This document shows, piece after piece, positions 46,401-51,131 of a stretch of 51,131 bases of DNA. The DNA is taken from assembly GCA_902580855.1 (NCBI GenBank), contig CACHMF010000010.1:1-51131 (forward strand), written 5' to 3'. The stretch is from an uncultured Bacteroidota bacterium. Its GTDB lineage: Bacteria > Bacteroidota > Bacteroidia > Flavobacteriales > UBA7312. The notes under the pieces are model-generated. The model ran no database searches, was not told where the DNA came from, and was given only the letters and a program-made list of their open reading frames with translations. The translations under genes and the position numbers were made by a program. Each line of letters starts with the position of its first letter. Positions within the stretch are counted from its first letter, which is position 1.

Positions 46401-48034
46401 GAAACAGCTTGTTTTTTTGTAAAATCTGATTTTATTTTTTTCTTTTCTGTTTGTTGCGTTACAAAAATCTTATTGTAAGCAATTATATATTTTTCTATTT
46501 TTTTTAAATTATGTTCAAATAAATCTGTAATTCTATAAAAAGCAGACATATTTTTATCAACTATTCTATGATAAGTATCTAAAAATGCTATTGCATAATT
46601 GAAAAGTGTTTTATCATAATAAGTTGCAGTTGTTAAATCCCAGCTATCAAACGGAATATCCTTGTGCAAGTGGCTGTTTTTTATCAAATAGTGTGGGTTA
46701 ATTTTTATTAAAGAATTAAGCAATTTTAATAAAACATCAAAGAAGTTATTCTTTTTATCTACATCTAAACCATCTATAAAGCAATAATCAGCATATGACC
46801 TATTAAAATCTTTAGATGAAAGTGTAATTAAAATGTTTAAAAATGTCGAAATTGCTAATTCATCATATTTTTGTCCAGTAATAGAAGCATACCTGTTAAT
46901 GTTGGAAAAGTCAAAATAGTAAGTTAAATGATCTATTAGTAGCGGGTAATCAACATAGTCTATAGATTGCCAAATAAATGTAAAATCAATGTTGCGCTTT
47001 TCTAACTCCAAATTAATAGAGAACATCACTTCTTGTGGAAAGAAATCTGACCAATGAATTTTTTTTAGTGTAATACCTTGTTTTGTTTTTTGTTTTGTAA
47101 TTTCTAAAACATTGCTTGAATCGTCAGTGAGTTTTTTTAGTTTATTTATTATTTGATTAAAAAATGAATTATCAAAACAATAAAATTTAAACTCACCCAA
47201 TAATGTTTTCATCAAAATATAGATGTAAATCCTAAACTGCATTTCTCCTTTCCAATTAGCAGCTCGTTTTAATGCTAACTCTATATCATTGTTACGTATT
47301 AGGTTAAAAATTTCTTTGTAATTTTTTTGCTCATCACTAATGAGATTAAGTTTTTTTATTGAAGACATTAAAGCATCTTTCTCATTATTTCGTCTAGCAG
47401 ATTCTTTTATTCCATATTTCAATGCTTCCTGACTCCACTTATACTCTTTAGATACTCTTACTTGTCTTTCCCAAAGATTTTCTTGACTTACAAATTCATA
47501 CAATCTATCATAGTTATTATCTAACTGTGATTCTACAGCCATATGTGTAGCTAAATGCTGTAAAGCATACTCATTAGCTTCATCGATAATATTACGCTCT
47601 AAGGCGGCCTCTAAATAGCTAATTAATGTTTCATTAATAGATTGAATTTCATGTGAGCTTAGTTTCTGAAGAAAGTATGTACGCAAGCGATCGTGATATA
47701 AAATGTATTTACCAGGCTCTGTTGAGTTAAACCACTTAGAGTAGGTATCAATGAGTGCTTTAGTTTCCTCTTCATCCTCTTGTAATATTTCACTTGCAAG
47801 ATGAGTGCTAACAGCTGCTTTAAACAGAGCCCAAAGTGCTAATCTTTTTAATAAAGATGTTCTTTCAAAAGAAGAGATGTTTGCTGGGAATTCATTTTCG
47901 AATAAACCAATAAAACCTTGCGGAAGTGCTGAGGCATTCGATGCATTTAATAAACCCTTATTAAGCCCATCATAAACATATCTAAGATATGTTGGTTCTA
48001 ATTTATTTATATACTGGCATTTATTTTTCTCCAT
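43499..48034 (-). CDS. STAND-like sensor subunit (winged helix and helical repeats) with an inserted RNA polymerase beta-prime-like domain
   Basis: The 1511-residue protein lacks its own NTPase. Residues 1-200 read as the part that normally follows a NACHT domain: 'KLEPTYLRYVYDGLNKG', 'LPQGFIGLFENEF', 'YHDRLRTYFLQKL', 'EYALQHLATHMA' and 'LWERQVRVSKEYKWS'. A long alpha-helical solenoid follows (about 200-1065), then a beta-prime-like domain (about 1073-1332, separate entry), then a final helical part. Its ATG lies 28 bases inside the end of the TPR gene. GC is about 35% in the first 150 or so codons (41/120 at 47581-47700, 43/120 at 47821-47940 by hand) and 21% in the middle (51/240 at 46021-46260). 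It is probably the sensor arm of the 497-residue NTPase. Confidence 0.75.
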   Translation of the reverse strand: MEKNKCQYINKLEPTYLRYVYDGLNKGLLNASNASALPQGFIGLFENEFPANISSFERTSLLKRLALWALFKAAVSTHLASEILQEDEEETKALIDTYSKWFNSTEPGKYILYHDRLRTYFLQKLSSHEIQSINETLISYLEAALERNIIDEANEYALQHLATHMAVESQLDNNYDRLYEFVSQENLWERQVRVSKEYKWSQEALKYGIKESARRNNEKDALMSSIKKLNLISDEQKNYKEIFNLIRNNDIELALKRAANWKGEMQFRIYIYILMKTLLGEFKFYCFDNSFFNQIINKLKKLTDDSSNVLEITKQKTKQGITLKKIHWSDFFPQEVMFSINLELEKRNIDFTFIWQSIDYVDYPLLIDHLTYYFDFSNINRYASITGQKYDELAISTFLNILITLSSKDFNRSYADYCFIDGLDVDKKNNFFDVLLKLLNSLIKINPHYLIKNSHLHKDIPFDSWDLTTATYYDKTLFNYAIAFLDTYHRIVDKNMSAFYRITDLFEHNLKKIEKYIIAYNKIFVTQQTEKKKIKSDFTKKQAVSIIELKEQLLDKFFNQINGTYSELKESVQESQVYDDDDSKNYDIFPSFSVTEKQKIYEHISQYFEKSDQFAKDIFNENVDRFFRENELKRNIAHLKNEQNFDNQITRKPKDENNIKKANSFLKNTIKKEFLNYDMLFEYYYIKEKPLKYKSDDYSNHEISKLSKFIGRKLVKNSCFKCCIDAYVDEESGEVSFNKDIIHLDWEGRLDSNHINFIHKELQTNETIFSLVFWKIDLSSINYSEDFFNEKLIKNDYSPSYDFNSQEEQIELKNLNNSSNNRDSNHEDSISIIDLLSVFYKQNNKGLRLEYFFPILEHHLINIYPLNSIKKPNDYLTNSQVLLKTAISLEKSFSSFIDDPERFNNDVCKEFYLKILAYECVFIRQGLLCFEIYKLLDNHSDERANDYLSLSFEYVQKAENSFNYFKINEEQMLNCWTHFTKHTHFDKTLFPKLHFNAIPNIVYGVMLKYFSEKEDAQNYNRVMNSLSFANTNVDFSSQNIIFNTESNYKYILSNSKKRKNGPLRFLKSILSNLSSFEIVEKSCGEVLTPDTIIEITNEVCEDGLFCEKIFGTISLTYNNSIMNSDFKIIYDNEINRIGHISTELPVFIDKSSSLLNEIASFLKIKVSDLKKIINCECYLVIQPGKAVDIQENPLKVMDILTLEEYMSALNSIPTEYKYLDTNDKDNLIAKTGAELFKSLTTTNSIDLPKELIDQIDSYNFNIIPVVSPRLRPMIKEHDSNVYVVANYLNDTYRRILIRSNRLKRLLKINAPEQILIKERRLLQQSISNLTEISLGDKEILDRNTSNLVNFYIQSINAFRNYSDLFTETMNLCLKINSEIEDYSIRSLNLKKLCVVLIMTYNYHFKNGQLSACKELLSLIYEKSQDLNRQDFFDFSLLVFQNLNFNEAIKFYNLNRFRIDESKFSNGLAWIIKNDNIKLNNNLLMATFYDKINVLKSFIDSLSNSEQIINRV
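44039..44818 (-). other. RNA polymerase beta-prime (RpoC) N-terminal clamp-like domain inside the 1511-residue protein
   Basis: Residues 1073-1332 contain, in RpoC order, 'SCGEVLTPDTI', 'EDGLFCEKIFG', 'RIGHI', 'YLVIQPG', 'LTLEEYMSALNSIP', 'LIAKTGAE', 'IIPVVSPRLRPM', and 'LNDTYRRILIRSNRLKRLL' followed by 'APEQIL' and 'KERRLLQQS'. The bacterial beta-prime equivalents are GEVLKPETI, DGLFCERIFGP, RMGHI, YVVIQPG, LSEEEY, IAKMGAEA, PVIPPELRPL and LNDLYRRVIIRNNRLKRL with APEVILRNEKRMLQES. The last block is the clamp coiled coil that binds sigma region 2. The zinc ribbon between the FG and MGHI blocks is missing, and the match ends before the catalytic NADFDGD. Confidence 0.88.
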
Positions 48035-51000
48035 TCATCAATATCTATTACCTGGCTTAATAAATTGAGTTTTTCTTCAATATATTCAGTATTATTAATA
48101 TCATATTTATTATATAACATACTCATTAAAATATCACCAAATGTTTTGATTTGGTTATGGAAATTACTCAAATACATATATTCGGAATCGACTTCTGTTT
48201 TTTTGAAAAAATTATTTGAAACTGGTACAATGAACGATTCAATATCATTTTTAAAATATTGTTTCCAAGACAAAATATTATCTTTAAAATTCATTTTAGA
48301 AAAGAAATCAGTATAAAATTCTCTCTTTTGTAAAATGTTTAATTTTTTATCGTTGATTATTAACTGAAGGGAATCAACAACATTACTTTCATTTAGCTTC
48401 CAAGCGATATTAAATATTGCTTCATAATATGGATCTTGGTAAGCGTATGGATTATCCCATTCGTTATAAATATAAGTATATACATTAGAATGAATTTTAT
48501 TAAGATTATAAAGAGACTTATTTATGTCTCCAATTTTTAAAAGTCTTTGAACAGCATTAGATAAAAACTGAGATTTATTACTTTCATTAATTATAGTTTT
48601 ATATTCTTTGCCCCAACGAGTATAAATATATCCTTCAATTAATTTAGAATTTTCTGCATTTTCAACTTCTTTAATAGCCAAATCAATGTATTCTTCTGCC
48701 TTTTTAATATTTGACATTTTATAATATATATCAGCAACCTCTAAGTAAGAGTATCCTTTCATTGGCCATTCTGTATGGTTGGCTAAACTTGAACCTTTGT
48801 CTATTAAATTAATTACCTTATCTAAATATTTTAACGAATATTCAGTTTTATTATCATCTATTAAATTATTGATATAGTAAAAATATACTTTAGCGATTTG
48901 ATTAGGTTCAAATAAATAAGTTGATATGGTTAGCGCTTCTTCTGGCCATCCTTCATCTATCAATCTCTGACATATTGATTGATAGATATAATATATATAA
49001 TTCCATGGCACAACTTTACCATAACTATTAGCAAAAGCATCTGAAGGGTCATCCTTTATTACTAAAAGATCTTTAAACTCTTTAGTAATATCCAAAACAG
49101 ACCCTATATCATCCTGATTTATCAATTCATAGAATGTACCTAATACTTTGTCAATATAATGATCCTTATGAGAACCATCCTTGAAAGATTCTAAATATAC
49201 TCTACAAGATATTCCAATCATTTTTAAGGCCTCTGTTTTTTTGTCTTTAATAATATAATTATTCTCCTGATCTTTAAATCTAATATCTATTGATTCAGGC
49301 ATATAATCGTTTAAAATCTTGACTCCCGTTTCAAAATATAATTCTGCTTTTGTCTCAGGACTCTTAATTTCCTCAGATAAAATATAAAACAAATTAATAA
49401 TAGAACCAGCCTTTAACAATAACAAAGGAGCAAGCTCTTTATTTATTTTATCTTTTTCCTCAGGGTATAAATTTTTTCTAAGTTTTAAAATTTGCCTAAT
49501 CTCATCATTTGTATAAACATCATTAATGAGATTTACATTTAGATTATTTATTAGTTTGATAATTTTAGATGAATCATTTGTATTATCATCAATATTTATT
49601 AGTTCAATTTTCCCGAAATTTTCTAATTTTTCTCTTATGATTTGAGTAACTGGTTGCAGTTGTTCATTGTAAATTTTTTCTCTCTTTAAACTATTAATTA
49701 CTTTTTTGAGAAAAAAACCAATACGAACATCTTTTTCAAAACCAACTCTATATTTTTCGACCTCAATAGGGTATTTTTCTAAAACCTCTGAGACTAAATT
49801 AGACATTTGATCTAGATTAGAATTATTTAAAAACTTTTCATTTTTGAGAATATTTTTATTTTTCTCACTCAATTTTAACTTCTCAAATTTTACATATTTA
49901 AATAAGTATTCCTCTGTTGTATCTTTCAGGAAAATCATTATCCCTAACTTTTTTATCTTATTTATTTTTTCATAAAGTAAATTATAGTGGTTTGAACCTA
50001 AAACATCTGCAAATTTGTCCGAGTTTATTTTTAAAAAGTTATGTAAGTCACTTATTTCTTTATTATTGGCAAACTCATGTATCTCATCTAGTTTGAGGTC
50101 ATAGTATATATCTTTGTCATTTTCAAGGTCTTCAACTACATCAATAATATATTTTAACAAATCAATTTTATTTAAATTTCTTGTCAACATTCTATGACTA
50201 ATCGCAAAGGATGTTTCATATGGAAGCCTGTGACCAAATTCTGGATATTTTTTTATTAATTTTAAAAGTTCTTTTTTGTTTATTAAAACTAGATTAGAGT
50301 CAATTTTCTCTAAAAATCTTCTAATACTTTTTTCTTTATCTTTTATACTCTCTAAGGTTTCAATAGCCTTTATAGCTTCAGATAATATTTGTTTTGATTC
50401 AATTAATAAGCCTGTCTCAAAGGTGATATTACACATTTGTGCATATATCTTGAATTTGAAATTTAAAATATTAAATGACTTGAAAATTGAAACACCAAGT
50501 TTATTAATTAAATTCAAGGCTTGATTAATGGCAGTTTTTGCTTCTTTATTTTCTCCTTTTTTACTATGAATTTCATACAATTTAAGCCAGAGATCAATGT
50601 TACATTCATACTCATCTAAGTAAAATTCTCTTTTATTATTAACGTCCTCCACTTTGAACATTTTTTGTTTCGCAAGAGATATAAATTTATCGACTTCTTG
50701 AAGCATATTATCAATGTATAACTCACGAGCTATTGATAAATATACTTCAGCTTTCTGCATGCCAGGCTTTGTAGCTATATCTGTAATTTTTTCAATTAAT
50801 AAAAACGCTTCTTTTTTCTTGTTTTTACTATACAAATATTGTGCCATTTCTACATAAATTTCATTATTTCGATTTATGCAGTCTTCTAACTTCCACTCCT
50901 TTATTGCTTGATTAAATGCAGGTTGTTTTTTTGGAGAATTCTTAGGATCTAAAAATTCAATTGCCTCAGAAACTTTATTTAAACCAATGAGAAACTTGCC

Positions 51001-51131
51001 ATACCAACTCATTAAAAAAGGAGCTATATTACAAATACCTTTAAAATCTTTTAAAATAAATTCATCAAGACCTTCATTTTGAATCCAAGGAAATAAATCA
51101 TTATCAATGATTATTTTGAATAATGTAGGTA
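48007..51131 (-). CDS. Very large TPR/helical-repeat protein with a GatB-tail-like insertion, 5' end outside the window
   Basis: The minus-strand frame is open to the right edge without a stop; the Met at 51012 is internal (about 39 further residues, 'FILKDFKGICNIAPFLMSWY', are readable upstream). At least 1040 residues are visible. They are helical repeats of TPR type ('GENKEAKTAINQALNLI', 'KKAEEYIDLAIKEVENA', 'ALTISTYLFEPNQIAKVYFYY'), the usual sensor part of STAND proteins. Counted from Met 51012, residues 400-463 resemble the GatB/YqeY tail (separate entry). The gene overlaps the 1511-residue gene by 28 bases. Whether an NTPase domain lies upstream cannot be seen. GC is 66/240 at 49201-49440 by hand count. 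Confidence 0.75.
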   Translation of the reverse strand, partial: PTLFKIIIDNDLFPWIQNEGLDEFILKDFKGICNIAPFLMSWYGKFLIGLNKVSEAIEFLDPKNSPKKQPAFNQAIKEWKLEDCINRNNEIYVEMAQYLYSKNKKKEAFLLIEKITDIATKPGMQKAEVYLSIARELYIDNMLQEVDKFISLAKQKMFKVEDVNNKREFYLDEYECNIDLWLKLYEIHSKKGENKEAKTAINQALNLINKLGVSIFKSFNILNFKFKIYAQMCNITFETGLLIESKQILSEAIKAIETLESIKDKEKSIRRFLEKIDSNLVLINKKELLKLIKKYPEFGHRLPYETSFAISHRMLTRNLNKIDLLKYIIDVVEDLENDKDIYYDLKLDEIHEFANNKEISDLHNFLKINSDKFADVLGSNHYNLLYEKINKIKKLGIMIFLKDTTEEYLFKYVKFEKLKLSEKNKNILKNEKFLNNSNLDQMSNLVSEVLEKYPIEVEKYRVGFEKDVRIGFFLKKVINSLKREKIYNEQLQPVTQIIREKLENFGKIELINIDDNTNDSSKIIKLINNLNVNLINDVYTNDEIRQILKLRKNLYPEEKDKINKELAPLLLLKAGSIINLFYILSEEIKSPETKAELYFETGVKILNDYMPESIDIRFKDQENNYIIKDKKTEALKMIGISCRVYLESFKDGSHKDHYIDKVLGTFYELINQDDIGSVLDITKEFKDLLVIKDDPSDAFANSYGKVVPWNYIYYIYQSICQRLIDEGWPEEALTISTYLFEPNQIAKVYFYYINNLIDDNKTEYSLKYLDKVINLIDKGSSLANHTEWPMKGYSYLEVADIYYKMSNIKKAEEYIDLAIKEVENAENSKLIEGYIYTRWGKEYKTIINESNKSQFLSNAVQRLLKIGDINKSLYNLNKIHSNVYTYIYNEWDNPYAYQDPYYEAIFNIAWKLNESNVVDSLQLIINDKKLNILQKREFYTDFFSKMNFKDNILSWKQYFKNDIESFIVPVSNNFFKKTEVDSEYMYLSNFHNQIKTFGDILMSMLYNKYDINNTEYIEEKLNLLSQVIDIDEWRKINASI
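49624..49815 (-). other. GatB/YqeY tail-like segment inside the TPR protein
   Basis: About 64 residues read 'LDQMSNLVSEVLEKYP', 'IEVEKYRVGFEKDVRIGFF', 'LKKVINSLKREK' and 'QPVTQIIREKL'. The C-terminal tRNA-binding domain of GatB has the pattern ...IVDEVLAENPKAVEDYR, AGKEKALGFLVGQVMK, ATKGKANPKLVNELLREKL. Shared features are VE-x-YR-x-G-x-EK, the GF-L-x-V core and the closing REKL. Similarity is weaker than for the beta-prime-like domain but runs without gaps for most of its length. Confidence 0.6.

Larger units (their letters stand above)
36371..51131. mobile_element. Candidate integrated island next to tRNA-Pro, right end outside the window
   Basis: A tyrosine recombinase gene begins 245 bases after tRNA-Pro, and everything from there to the right edge is non-housekeeping: a membrane cassette and a multi-gene STAND-like operon with much lower GC in parts (hand counts below 28% in several stretches). 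A tRNA 3' end beside an integrase is the usual geometry of tRNA-targeted elements. The left boundary is placed after the tRNA by inference; the right attachment repeat is not visible. No relaxase, transposase or phage structural gene is seen. Confidence 0.6.

Noticed and set aside
48007-48034. Possible frameshift joining the TPR gene to the 1511-residue gene into one giant protein
   Set aside because: TPR arms normally follow the winged helix of STAND proteins, not precede it; both frames have sensible ends, and a 28-base overlap is normal for coupled genes.
36371-51131. Prophage or conjugative element
   Set aside because: No capsid, tail, terminase, relaxase or type IV secretion gene is visible; the portion seen supports only an integrase-carrying island.

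Overview
The window is AT-rich DNA from a member of the Bacteroidota, most likely a marine or freshwater flavobacterium-like organism. The signs are type IX secretion sorting tails (types A and B), TonB-dependent receptors with an N-terminal carboxypeptidase-like domain, promoters of the Bacteroidota form TTTG-N19-TAnnTTTG (perfect in front of both tRNAs), a CTnDOT-type tyrosine recombinase, and no Shine-Dalgarno pattern. No stretch over about 300 bases lacks a feature.

Positions 1-36050 are core genome. In order: three secreted T9SS cargo genes; priA; a minus-strand operon of a SPOR/coiled-coil protein, panB and an RluA-type pseudouridine synthase; a lipoprotein; dnaK; smpB; a DtxR-type regulator with a ZIP metal transporter, divergent from a TonB receptor across a shared operator-like palindrome; elaA; a PyrR-like phosphoribosyltransferase; a TPMT-like methyltransferase with rlmD; rocD followed by a metal-handling set (HYC_CC_PP-like protein, TonB receptor, HMA protein, DsrE protein and an unlisted 31-residue membrane peptide); nadC; rlmH-rdgB; an NlpC/P60 hydrolase; a thiolase; a 7TM-HD phosphodiesterase; and an OppA-OppB-OppC peptide importer without its ATPases.

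Positions 36152-36370 hold tRNA-Ser(GCT) and tRNA-Pro(TGG). Directly after tRNA-Pro begins what looks like an integrated island: a terminator, two different perfect 11-bp tandem duplications, an IntDOT-like integrase, a plus-strand membrane cassette (two-TM protein, membrane-anchored transglutaminase-like protein, DUF350-like protein), and a convergent minus-strand operon that runs off the right edge.

That minus-strand operon is the most interesting part. It appears to be a fragmented STAND/NACHT (NLR-like) system. A 497-residue NTPase subunit stops just after its NACHT domain. A separate 1511-residue protein begins just where such a protein should continue (winged helix, then helical repeats), yet its gene lies upstream of, not downstream from, the NTPase gene. 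A 513-residue partner looks like a degenerate NTPase. A very large TPR protein is cut by the window edge. Inside the 1511-residue protein is a stretch of about 260 residues that reads, block after block and in order, like the N-terminal clamp of RNA polymerase beta-prime, up to and including the coiled coil that docks sigma factors, but without the zinc ribbon or the catalytic part. Inside the TPR protein is a stretch of about 64 residues resembling the tail domain of GatB. I infer a multi-subunit guard system whose sensor arms carry imitations of host housekeeping proteins as bait, comparable to integrated decoys in plant NLRs. The similarity is read from sequence; the function is inference.
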